Of a stretch of DNA of 64,000 nucleotides, positions 27,552 through 35,544 are shown piece after piece. Made by a program: the position numbers and the translations under genes. The stretch lies in the NCBI GenBank assembly GCA_039931775.1, contig JBDTRG010000169.1:25457-89456 (forward strand), read 5' to 3'. This DNA is from CAIWHR01 sp039931775. Lineage in GTDB: Bacteria > Pseudomonadota > Gammaproteobacteria > Burkholderiales > Casimicrobiaceae. The notes under the pieces are model-generated. The model did not search any database. It was given only the letters and a program-made list of their open reading frames with translations, and was not told the origin of the DNA. Within the stretch, counting starts at the first letter, position 1; each line of letters starts with the position of its first letter.

Positions 27552-28828
27552 GGCGAGTTCTTGTCCCGGGTCCGGTCGTTCCATGGCGCGACACGCAAGA
27601 GTAATGCCATCCCGGGCAGCGCCAAGGCCGTGCAGAGCAGGAAGAAGTTGAACCATCCCGTTTGCTCGACGACCCAGCCTGTCGACGCATTGACGACAGT
27701 GCGGGGGACCGCGGCGAGGCTCGTGAACAGCGCGAACTGCGTCGCCGTGTAGCGCGGGTCGGTCGCCCGCGCGATGTAGGCGACGAACGCCGTGGTGCCG
27801 AGCCCGACACCGAGCGCCTCGAACGCGATCACGCCGGCCAGGAGCAGCTTGTCGGGACGGTTCTCGTGGGCGAGCCACGCGAAGCCCAGGATCGACACCA
27901 TCTGCACGATGCCGAACAGCCAGAGCCCGCGGTTGATGCCGAGCCGCAGCATCCAGAGTCCCCCCAGCATCCCGCCGGCGACACTCGCCCACAAGCCGGC
28001 GTTCTTCGCGATCAAGCCGATCTCCGACTTGGTGAACCCCATGTCGAGATAGAACGGCGTGGCGAGCGCCGTCGCCATGCTGTCGCCGAGCTTGTACAGG
28101 AAGATGAAGAGCAGCACCATCAGCGCTGAGCTCCAGCCGTCGCGACGGATGAACTCGCGGAACGGCTCGACGACCGCCTCGGCGAGCGTCCGCGGGCCGG
28201 GCCGGATGAGGGCGGGTTCATCGACGGCGAAAGTCATCGCGATGCCGGGCAACATGAACGCCGCCACGACCCAGAATACGGAAGACCACGGCAGGTGGTC
28301 GGCGAGGATCAGCGCCAGCGCGCCGGGGACGAGGCTCGAGATCCGGTAGAAGTTGACGTAGAGCGCATTGCCGAGTCCGAGCTCGACCTCCGGAAGGATC
28401 TCGCGGCGGTAGGCGTCGAGCACGATGTCCTGACTCGCGCTGAAGAATGCGACCGCGGCGGCGAGGTAGGCGATCGCCCAGAGGTCCAGTTTCGGGTGCA
28501 GGTGTCCGAACACCGGAATGGACGCGAGCAGCAGAAGCTGAGTGACCAGCATCCACCCGCGGCGGCGACCCAACACGGGAAACGCATAGCGGTCGAGCAA
28601 CGGTGACCACAGGAACTTCCACGTGTACGGCAGCTGAATCAGCGCGAAGAGGCCGATCGATTTCAAATCGACCTGCTCCGAGCGAAGCCAGGCGGGCAGC
28701 AGGTTGATGAGCAGATAGAGCGGCAGGCCCGACGTGAATCCGGTAAAGACGCAGATAACCATCCGCCGATTGAGGAGCGCCTCGCGCCAGCGGGGGAGGG
28801 CCGGCGGAGCGGCGGCGTTGTCGGTCAT
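27548..28828 (-). CDS. AmpG-like MFS transporter (muropeptide permease family)
   Basis: A 426-residue MFS protein with 12 predicted helices. The AmpG-like N-terminal segment is FTGFTSGLPLYLLINLLPAWL, followed by FLWSPLLDRYAFPVLGRRRGW and the loop SASQDIVLDAYRREIL, which is a strong AmpG signature (Q-D-x-x-x-D-A). AmpG imports anhydromuropeptides for cell-wall recycling. E. coli AmpG has two additional helices. Its partner here is a methyltransferase rather than ampD or nagZ. Confidence 0.87.
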   Translation of the reverse strand: MTDNAAAPPALPRWREALLNRRMVICVFTGFTSGLPLYLLINLLPAWLRSEQVDLKSIGLFALIQLPYTWKFLWSPLLDRYAFPVLGRRRGWMLVTQLLLLASIPVFGHLHPKLDLWAIAYLAAAVAFFSASQDIVLDAYRREILPEVELGLGNALYVNFYRISSLVPGALALILADHLPWSSVFWVVAAFMLPGIAMTFAVDEPALIRPGPRTLAEAVVEPFREFIRRDGWSSALMVLLFIFLYKLGDSMATALATPFYLDMGFTKSEIGLIAKNAGLWASVAGGMLGGLWMLRLGINRGLWLFGIVQMVSILGFAWLAHENRPDKLLLAGVIAFEALGVGLGTTAFVAYIARATDPRYTATQFALFTSLAAVPRTVVNASTGWVVEQTGWFNFFLLCTALALPGMALLLRVAPWNDRTRDKNSP

Positions 28829-28907
28829 CCGTGGATTCTATCGTCGCAGCGTCGCCCGCTGCCGGCTTTCGCGCCGACCCGCCGCGGCAGGTTGCGCACG
28901 CCCCCGA

Positions 28908-30767
28908 TTACGTGCGGCGAAAACGATAGATCGCCAGCTCGCCGGTCAGGTTCGCCAACAGGTTCACCGGGCGGCCGCGGGCGAGCACGACGCGGTTCTC
29001 GACCAGGAATCGCCGCTCGGCGAGGAACGCGTCGAAGTCCGCGACCGTGCAAAGGTGGATGTTCGGCGTGTCGTACCACTGGTAGGGCAGCGCGGTCGAC
29101 ACCGGCATCCGGCCCTTCAGGATCTGCCAGCGGTGCGTCCAGTGTCCAAAATTCGGAAACGTGACGATCGCCTCGCGGCCGACCCGCAGCATCTCGACAA
29201 CGATGTCTTCGGTGTGCCGCATCGCCTGCAGCGTCTGCGACAGGATCACGCAATCGAACGACGCGTCGTCGAACCCGGCCAATCCGGACTCGAGGTCGCT
29301 CTGCAGGACGTTGATGCCGTGCGAAACACTCGCCCGCACGCCGGCGTCGTCGATCTCGATGCCGTAGCCTTTGGCGCCGCGCTCGCGCGCGAGATAGGCG
29401 AGCAGGCTGCCGTCGCCGCAACCGAGGTCCAGGATGCGCGAATCGCGCGGAATCCACGACGCGATCGTCGCGAAATCCGCGCGCCCGGCCATCGCGGCTG
29501 CGGAAGCGACGTAGCGCGGGAAAGTAGGGTCAGACTCGACTTTCGGTTGCGTTGACGACGCACCTGCCGCATTCGCGGAAAAGTCGAGTCTGACCCTACT
29601 TTCCGCGGCGATGCGCTCGAAGTAAGCGCGCACGACAGCCATGTACTGCGGATCGTCGAGCAGGAACGCGTCGTGACCATGCGCCGCGCCGATCTCGGCG
29701 TACGACACGTCGCGCCGCTCGTCGACGAGCGCCTTGACGATTTCGCGCGAGCGTGCCGGTGCGAAGCGCCAGTCCGTGGTGAACGAGACGACGAGGAACC
29801 GGCAGGTCGCCGGCGAGAGCGCGCGGGCCAGGTCACCGCCGGTTGCCGACGCCGGATCGAAATAGTCGAGCGCCTTGGTGATGCGCAGATACGTGTTCGC
29901 GTCGTAGTACTCGGCGAACTTCTCGCCCTGGTGGCGGAGATAGGATTCGATCTGGAATTCCGGCGCGAACGAGAACTTGAGCCCTTCGCGCAGCTCGCGG
30001 CCGAACCGAGTCTCCATCTGCTCGTCGGACAGGTAGGTGATGTGTCCGATCATCCGCGCGACGACGAGACCGCGTCGCGGCTTGGTGCCGTGCACGTCGA
30101 AATGTCCGCCGTGAAAATCCGGGTCCGTAAGGATCGCCTGCCGCGCGACCTCGTTGAATGCGATGTTCTGCGCCGACAGGTTCGGCGCCGCGGCGATCAC
30201 CAGCGCATAGCGAATGCGATCCGGATAGCGGGTTGCCCAGGCGAGCGCTTGCATGCCTCCGAGGCTGCCGCCCATGACGGCCGCCCATTGGCGAATCCCC
30301 AGGAGGTCGGCGAGCCGAGCCTGCGCGTCGACCCAGTCCTCGACGGTGATCAATGGAAAGTCGGCACCCCAGGGCGCACCCGTCGCGGGATTCGTCGACA
30401 GCGGACCGGTCGATCCGAAGCAGCTACCGAGGTTATTAACCCCGACGACGAAGAATCGATCGGTGTCGAGCGGCTTGCCTGGCCCGACCATGTTGTCCCA
30501 CCAGCCGACGTTGTCCGGCTCGCCGTCGTAATACCCGGCGACGTGGTGCGACGCGTTGAGCGCATGGCAGACGAGCACTGCGTTGCTGCCCTCGCCGTTA
30601 CGCGTGCCGTAGGTCTCGTAGGCGAGCTCGTAGCGCGGCAGCACCTTGCCGCTGGCGAGGGCCAGCGGCTGATCGAACGCGGCGCGCCGGGCGAGCACCG
30701 CCCCGACCGAGCTGCCGGTCGCGGAGGGCCCGGAGGCACCGCCGGTCGTCGCAGAAAAGGTGGGCAT
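28908..30767 (-). CDS. metX: MetX-MetW in one continuous reading frame
   Basis: A 619-residue frame joins two methionine enzymes normally encoded by separate genes. Residues 1-388 are homoserine O-acyltransferase MetX, an alpha/beta hydrolase with nucleophile S168 (MGGSLGGMQ), D332 and H365; in proteobacterial relatives this enzyme is often a succinyltransferase that needs MetW. Residues 426-619 are MetW, a methyltransferase-like partner (ILDLGCGDG, 444-452). Residues 389-417 are encoded by a REP-like inverted repeat. No stop separates the parts. MetW can still start at its own ATG 29492, so it may be made as fusion, separately or both. Expression is probably under the upstream SAM-II element. 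Confidence 0.9.
   Translation of the reverse strand: MPTFSATTGGASGPSATGSSVGAVLARRAAFDQPLALASGKVLPRYELAYETYGTRNGEGSNAVLVCHALNASHHVAGYYDGEPDNVGWWDNMVGPGKPLDTDRFFVVGVNNLGSCFGSTGPLSTNPATGAPWGADFPLITVEDWVDAQARLADLLGIRQWAAVMGGSLGGMQALAWATRYPDRIRYALVIAAAPNLSAQNIAFNEVARQAILTDPDFHGGHFDVHGTKPRRGLVVARMIGHITYLSDEQMETRFGRELREGLKFSFAPEFQIESYLRHQGEKFAEYYDANTYLRITKALDYFDPASATGGDLARALSPATCRFLVVSFTTDWRFAPARSREIVKALVDERRDVSYAEIGAAHGHDAFLLDDPQYMAVVRAYFERIAAESRVRLDFSANAAGASSTQPKVESDPTFPRYVASAAAMAGRADFATIASWIPRDSRILDLGCGDGSLLAYLARERGAKGYGIEIDDAGVRASVSHGINVLQSDLESGLAGFDDASFDCVILSQTLQAMRHTEDIVVEMLRVGREAIVTFPNFGHWTHRWQILKGRMPVSTALPYQWYDTPNIHLCTVADFDAFLAERRFLVENRVVLARGRPVNLLANLTGELAIYRFRRT
29519..29604. repeat. REP-like inverted repeat inside the metX-metW frame
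   Basis: Arms at 29519-29543 and 29580-29604 are perfect 25-base reverse complements with a 36-base spacer; the arm core is GGAAAGTAGGGTCAGACTCG. It matches the mreB-mreC element in arm sequence except for a few positions, each changed in both arms, and in spacer length (36 against 37). It lies where the metX-metW gap should be. The codons it contributes (ESRVRLDFS and PKVESDPTF) keep the frame open. Confidence 0.85.
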
Positions 30768-30784
30768 CGGGAAACGCGCCGCAA

Positions 30785-30821
30785 TAAAAAACCGACCCGC
30801 CTGCTCGCTAACCGGGTCGGT
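30785..30821 (-). terminator. Intrinsic terminator in the metX leader
   Basis: On the minus strand ACCGACCCG (30821-30813) pairs with CGGGTCGGT (30799-30791) across a 13-base loop, followed by a run of T (30791-30786). It lies about 20 bases before the metX ATG with no other gene upstream on this strand, so it serves as an attenuator for metX rather than the end of an operon. Confidence 0.82.
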
Positions 30822-30842
30822 CTCGGGGAGCCCCCTTGCCGC

Positions 30843-30921
30843 TCCGCTTTAGCCGTATTTATTGGGGAACCCCGAACGATGAGGCGCCTCGCGCCCGCAA
30901 GCTGGCTCAAATCGGCGCAGT
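30843..30921 (-). promoter_or_regulatory. SAM-II (SAM-alpha) riboswitch upstream of metX
   Basis: Read on the minus strand, the leader has the SAM-II arrangement. P1 is GCGCC (30918-30914) pairing with GGCGC (30895-30891). The P1 loop holds GATTTGAGCC and GCTTGC, and the 3' strand AATAAATACGGCTAAAG follows, where GGCT can pair with AGCC in the loop to make the pseudoknot. These match the aptamer known upstream of metA/metX in alphaproteobacteria. Unusually, about 27 bases with two self-complementary stretches (GAGGCGCCTC and GGGGTTCCCC) are inserted between P1 and the AATAAA strand. The terminator lies downstream, so SAM binding should end transcription of metX. Identified by eye, not by covariance model. 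Confidence 0.75.
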
Positions 30922-31288
30922 CGTGAAGTGTAGCGGGTTCGGCCGCTGATGGGAAACCGGCCGAGGACCGGCGAATTCGGCCGGACCAGCGTCAGGAATA
31001 GCCATCGCCGGCGCCGTATTTGCGGTTCCACGGCAGACATTCGTGGTGGCTTGCTTGAGCTCACTCCACCGCCCGCGGACGCCATGTTGAAACGGTGGTT
31101 CGGGTCGGCACCAACTTCGCCGGCGGCTAGGGGTCGATGTGACGAACACACTCAGGGCCGAGGGTATTCCGGCTCGGGGCGGCAGCACAAATTCGCAATG
31201 GGCGGGTAAACTTTGCGGAGGGGGAGTATTCCGCGCGCGACGACATCCGTTCGTTGCACTGCGGGATTCGTGTGGGCTCGACGTCGCC
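30922..31288. other. Intergenic region upstream of metX leader and RCC1 gene
   Basis: These 367 bases between two divergent genes should contain the metX and RCC1-gene promoters. I see no strong -10/-35 pair and no conserved small gene. A frame open from 31139 into the RCC1 gene has codons unlike a gene start. Nothing else is recognised. Confidence 0.4.
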
Positions 31289-32380
31289 ATGAACAGGACG
31301 AAGAAGGGAACCTTCGAGGTATTGTCGGTCAGCGGCGGCCGGGACCACACGCTTGCGCTGCTCGCGACCGGAAAGGTGTTCGGCTGGGGCGGTGACGGCA
31401 GCGGCAGGATCGCTTCCGATGCCCCCGAATACTGCAGCACGCGCGCCGCGCAACCGGGGGCGGTCCAGGTCGTCCTGGATCGGCCGTTGGTGTCGATCGC
31501 CGCAGGACACGGCGTGAGCCTCGCCATCACCGCGAGCGATACGGTGGCGGTCTGGGGTGCGAACGCCGCGGGCATCGGAGGTCGGCGCGAGGCGATCGCG
31601 CTGGCGACGCCGCAGCGCGTCGCCGACCTCGCGGACGTGCGTGCGATCGCAGCCGGCGAGTTCCTGTTCGGCGCGATCGACCGCGCCGGCACGGTCCATA
31701 CCTGGGGACTCAATCGCGACGGTGCGCTGGGCAGACGGACGGCGACGCTCAACGAAGGTCCGGGCATCGTCGGCGCCCTTCCGCCGGCGACCCGACTGGC
31801 CGTAGGCAAAGGCTGCATGCTGGCGCTGACCCGCGATGGGGAGGTGTATGGTTGGGGAGACAATGCGGCCGGCCAGCTGGGTCTCGGGCATCTCGACTCG
31901 GTCGCCGCGCCGCGACCGCTCGCCGTCAACGCGAAGGTCCGATCGATCGCCGCAGGCGCCACCCACGCGTTGGCGGTAACCGTCGACGGCACCGCATGGG
32001 CCTGGGGCAGCAATCACCGCGGGCAACTCGGCTCTCGCGATCTCGCCTACGCCGCGAAGCCCGTGCCGGTCGAGCTGCCCGAACCGATACGCTCGGTCGC
32101 TGCCGGCATGCACTTTTCGCTCGCCTTGTCCGAAGCCGGCAACGTCTACGCCTGGGGTTGGAACGCCCATGGCCAGCTGGGGTTGAACGACACCATGGAC
32201 CGTCGCAACGCCGCGCGCGTGGGAGGCCTCGAGCATGTTCGAGCGATCGCGGCTGGCGAAACCCACGCTGTCGCGCTGACGTCGGGCGCCATGTGGGGAT
32301 GGGGCAACAACGGCGCCGGTCAGATCGGCCCCGCGCGGCCAAGGCAGCTGCAACCTGCCGTGATCATTTCGCTCGGCTGA
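31289..32380 (+). CDS. RCC1-repeat beta-propeller protein
   Basis: A 363-residue protein made of about seven RCC1 repeats, each with a W-G-x-N-x-x-G-Q-L-G core; clear examples are GWGDNAAGQLGLG, AWGSNHRGQLGS, AWGWNAHGQLGLN and GWGNNGAGQIG, with AIAAGETHAVAL-type strands between. It should fold as a seven-bladed propeller used for protein binding. No signal peptide is visible from ATG 31289 (MNRTKKGTFEVLSVSGG), although bacterial RCC1 proteins are often secreted. It ends three bases before the multicopper oxidase gene, which suggests an operon. Confidence 0.87.
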   Translation: MNRTKKGTFEVLSVSGGRDHTLALLATGKVFGWGGDGSGRIASDAPEYCSTRAAQPGAVQVVLDRPLVSIAAGHGVSLAITASDTVAVWGANAAGIGGRREAIALATPQRVADLADVRAIAAGEFLFGAIDRAGTVHTWGLNRDGALGRRTATLNEGPGIVGALPPATRLAVGKGCMLALTRDGEVYGWGDNAAGQLGLGHLDSVAAPRPLAVNAKVRSIAAGATHALAVTVDGTAWAWGSNHRGQLGSRDLAYAAKPVPVELPEPIRSVAAGMHFSLALSEAGNVYAWGWNAHGQLGLNDTMDRRNAARVGGLEHVRAIAAGETHAVALTSGAMWGWGNNGAGQIGPARPRQLQPAVIISLG

Positions 32381-32383
32381 GCC

Positions 32384-34117
32384 ATGTCGACTTCGGAGCG
32401 GGACGAATTCTCGAGGCGCGATTTCCTCCAACTCGGCTGGACGGTCGCGGCCGGCGTCGCCGTGCCGACGGTGCTGCAGGGCTGTCTCGGGAGCGGAGAC
32501 GACGGTTCCATCGCGTTGCCCGACGAGACGTTTGTCGAGCCGCCGACGTTCGACTCGGTCAACGGTCGGCTCGACCTCACACTGGCGCTCGCGTATCTGG
32601 CGACGAAACTCGACGGCAAGGCCGTCACGCTGCGCAGCATGTTCGGCAGCATTCCCGCCCCCACGCTGCGCGTGAATGCGGGCGACACGCTGCGCATCCG
32701 GTTAGTCAACCAGCTTCCTGCGAACCCGCCGTCCACCGAGCCCGCGAAGCACCTCCGATACCCGAACAGCACCAATCTGCATATGCACGGCATCCACGTC
32801 ACGCCGGGGCTCGTCTCGCCCGGCGTCTACGGCGACTACGTGATGGACGATCCGTCGCTGGGTGTGCAACCCGGCGAATCGCGCCAGCATGAATATCAGA
32901 TCCGCGTCGATCATCCGCCCGGGGCGTACTGGTACCACCCGCACCTGCACGGCGCGACCGCGATGCAGATCGGCAGCGGCATGGCCGGTGCACTGCTCAT
33001 CAAAGGCGCGATCGATCGGGTCCCGGAAATCGCGGCCGCGCGCGAGCGTGTTTTCGTCTTTCAATGCCCGATCAGCAATGCGTCAGGCGTACTCGAATCC
33101 TTTTCCCAGGTCAGCGACAACCCGAGCAATGAACCCGCCTTTCTGATCAACGGCGTCAGGCGTCCGCGCCTGTATATGCGGCGCGGTGAGGTCCAGAACT
33201 GGCATTTCGTCAACGCGGCGATCTTCAAGTACCTGAACCTCTCGCTCGACGACCACGTTCTTAACGTCTACAGCCTGGATGGCAACACGCGCAGCCAGAT
33301 GAAACCGGTTGCCGCAGTCCCGCCCGGCAGCACACAGCTGCAGGAAGGCGTGGTGCTTGCGCCCGCCAATCGGGCAAGTGTGCTCGTGCAGGCCGGCGCA
33401 CCCGGCGTCCATTACCTGCGGACGTCGAGATTCCAGATTGGAGCAGCTGGCGCCATTCTCGACGAAGACATCGTCGCCGAAGTGGAGGTCCTCGACGAGG
33501 CGCAGCCGATGGCGCTGCCCACCGGCCCGCTGCCGGTTCCCGCGATGCTGGCGCCGATCACCGACGCGGAACTTGCGAGCGCCGGCGGGCTGAAGCGCAC
33601 CATCGTCCTCAACGCCGTCTTCAATCAACCGTTGACGCAGGGCGGGCCCAATCCGCCGATCACCGATCCGCCCGCCAACGCCGTCGTGCATCCCGGAGAC
33701 GAGATCGAAGACTGGGTCTACCAGACCGACAACACCACGCTCGCCAACAAGGTCTTCGCGATCGGTACGGCAAGCACGCAGGCGTCCACGCATCCGATTA
33801 CGCCCAACGAATACATTCCTTTCCAGTCAAGCCGGGCCTTGAAGCAGATCGTCGCGCTCGGCAGCGTCGAAGAATGGCTGATCCTGAACCTCAACAATAT
33901 CCGGCATCCGTTCCACATCCATATCAATCCGTGCTGGGTGACGAAGATCAACGGCCAGGCGATCGAACCGTACTGGACGGACACCATCGCGTTGCCGTCG
34001 AACGGCTCGGTCACGTTTCGCACGCGGTTCAAGGACTTCACGGGCAGCTTCGTCATGCATTGCCACATGCTGGCCCATGAAGACATGGGGATGATGCAGA
34101 CAATCGAGGTCATCTAG
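32384..34117 (+). CDS. Tat-exported multicopper oxidase
   Basis: A 577-residue three-domain multicopper oxidase. The N terminus has a twin-arginine motif (SRRDFLQLG) and then VLQGC, which may be a lipobox that anchors it by C34. Copper motifs are HMHG, WYHPHLHG, HPFHIH and the C-terminal HCHMLAHEDMGMM, which supplies the type 1 copper ligands including the axial Met. It oxidises a substrate and reduces O2 to water. It may be a laccase-like or CotA/CueO-like enzyme, but the Met-rich region of CueO is absent. Confidence 0.9.
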   Translation: MSTSERDEFSRRDFLQLGWTVAAGVAVPTVLQGCLGSGDDGSIALPDETFVEPPTFDSVNGRLDLTLALAYLATKLDGKAVTLRSMFGSIPAPTLRVNAGDTLRIRLVNQLPANPPSTEPAKHLRYPNSTNLHMHGIHVTPGLVSPGVYGDYVMDDPSLGVQPGESRQHEYQIRVDHPPGAYWYHPHLHGATAMQIGSGMAGALLIKGAIDRVPEIAAARERVFVFQCPISNASGVLESFSQVSDNPSNEPAFLINGVRRPRLYMRRGEVQNWHFVNAAIFKYLNLSLDDHVLNVYSLDGNTRSQMKPVAAVPPGSTQLQEGVVLAPANRASVLVQAGAPGVHYLRTSRFQIGAAGAILDEDIVAEVEVLDEAQPMALPTGPLPVPAMLAPITDAELASAGGLKRTIVLNAVFNQPLTQGGPNPPITDPPANAVVHPGDEIEDWVYQTDNTTLANKVFAIGTASTQASTHPITPNEYIPFQSSRALKQIVALGSVEEWLILNLNNIRHPFHIHINPCWVTKINGQAIEPYWTDTIALPSNGSVTFRTRFKDFTGSFVMHCHMLAHEDMGMMQTIEVI

Positions 34118-34281
34118 TTGACTTCCCCCACACGGCGAGGAAGATGGGACGTTCCAGCCTCAGGTCGGCGTGCGCCTAGCCGTGGGAATGCGCCACGGCG
34201 CCGCGCGAAAGGCGTGGCGGGCATACCGTATCCCGGCAAACCCGCCCTTTATTGTTTCTATGCATCACCATGGAGACACAA

Positions 34282-35475
34282 ATGAAACGACTGCTGCGCG
34301 CCTTTGCTTTCGCGGTCTTCCTGCTGCCGATGTCGAGCGCATTCGGCGCGTTCCACCTGTTCACGATCGAACAGGTCTTCTCCAATTCCGACGGCACGGT
34401 TCAGTTCATCCTGCTCGTCAACGGCCCCAACAATCGCGAGAATCTTTGGGCCGGCCAGGGGATAACCGCATCGGGCGGCGGGGGCACGAGGACCTACGCT
34501 TTCGCAACCGATCTTCCAACCGCGGCCACGGCGAACAAATACGTCCTGATCGCCACGCAGGGATTCGCGGCGCTGGGAATCCTCACGCCCGATTACGTCG
34601 TCCCGAACGGTTTCCTTTCGACAACCGGCGGCACGATCAACTACGCCGGCGTCGACCAGGTTACCTACGCGTCGCTGCCGACCGACGCGACGCACGCGAT
34701 CACCCGCAACGGCGTCGTCGTTCCGAATTCCCCCGTCAACTTCGCGGGCGCCTCGGCATCAGTCGGCGGAGGCCCCGCTTCCTTCACGCCCATCGGTGGC
34801 GTCTGGTGGAACCCGAACGAGTCCGGCTCCGGCTACGGCCTCGATTTCAAGGACGGCGTGCTGCTGGTGCAGATCTACTCGTATCTGGCCGGCGGCTCGG
34901 CGCAGTGGTATCTCGCCGCGGGCGCCGTGACCAACAACGTGTTCACGGCGACCCTCGACAAATACACCGGCGGCCAGTGCATCTCCTGCGCCTACAAGGG
35001 ACCCGCGATCGCCGGCAACGACGGCTCGACGACCTTTACCTTTACCTCGCCCACCACCGCCAACGTCACACTGCCCGGCGGACGGCAGATCCAGATCCAG
35101 CGCTACTTCCAGCCGCCGTCGGTCGGCTCGGCGGCGAACTCGATCACGCCGGTCGGCGGCGTGTGGTGGAACCCGAACGAATCGGGCTCCGGCTACGGCA
35201 TCGACTACCAGGACGGGGTGCTGCTGGTGCAGATCTACTCGTACCTGGCTGGCGGCCCCGCGCAGTGGTATCTGGCCGCGGGCGGGGTGACCGCCAACAC
35301 GTTCACGGCGACGCTCGACAAGTACACCGGCGGGCAGTGCATCTCCTGCGCGTACAAGGGGCCGACCCTCGCCGGCAACGACGGGCAGACGACGTTCGTG
35401 TTCACGTCGCCGACCACCGCCACGGTCATGCTCCCGGGCGAGCGGCAAATCCAGATCCAGCGCTACTTCCAATAG
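34282..35475 (+). CDS. Secreted protein with two tandem WWNPNESGSGYG domains
   Basis: A 397-residue exported protein. The signal peptide is MKRLLRAFAFAVFLLPMSSA with cleavage near FGA. The N-terminal region (25-165) is of unknown fold. It is followed by two copies of a 110-residue module (about 169-276 and 288-397), each with GGVWWNPNESGSGYG, GVLLVQIYSYLAGG, TATLDKYTGGQCISC and IQIQRYFQ. The two copies are strikingly similar at base level, so the duplication is recent or kept uniform. I know this Trp-rich module from other betaproteobacterial exported proteins of unknown function; extracellular binding is a guess. ATG 34282 has GGAG six bases upstream. Confidence 0.75.
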   Translation: MKRLLRAFAFAVFLLPMSSAFGAFHLFTIEQVFSNSDGTVQFILLVNGPNNRENLWAGQGITASGGGGTRTYAFATDLPTAATANKYVLIATQGFAALGILTPDYVVPNGFLSTTGGTINYAGVDQVTYASLPTDATHAITRNGVVVPNSPVNFAGASASVGGGPASFTPIGGVWWNPNESGSGYGLDFKDGVLLVQIYSYLAGGSAQWYLAAGAVTNNVFTATLDKYTGGQCISCAYKGPAIAGNDGSTTFTFTSPTTANVTLPGGRQIQIQRYFQPPSVGSAANSITPVGGVWWNPNESGSGYGIDYQDGVLLVQIYSYLAGGPAQWYLAAGGVTANTFTATLDKYTGGQCISCAYKGPTLAGNDGQTTFVFTSPTTATVMLPGERQIQIQRYFQ

Positions 35476-35544
35476 CGGATCAGGCACTCGGCCGTTCGCC
35501 GGCCGCCTCGTTGCGGGAAGATCGCACCTCCCGCCGGAGCGTGC

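Noticed and set aside
31127..32431. Long minus-strand frames opposite the RCC1 gene
   Set aside because: They arise from the repetitive GC-rich RCC1 codons; the plus frame has regular RCC1 repeats.
34788..35475. Direct repeats read as a CRISPR or satellite array
   Set aside because: There are only two 330-base copies, both in frame inside one gene; there is no spacer structure.
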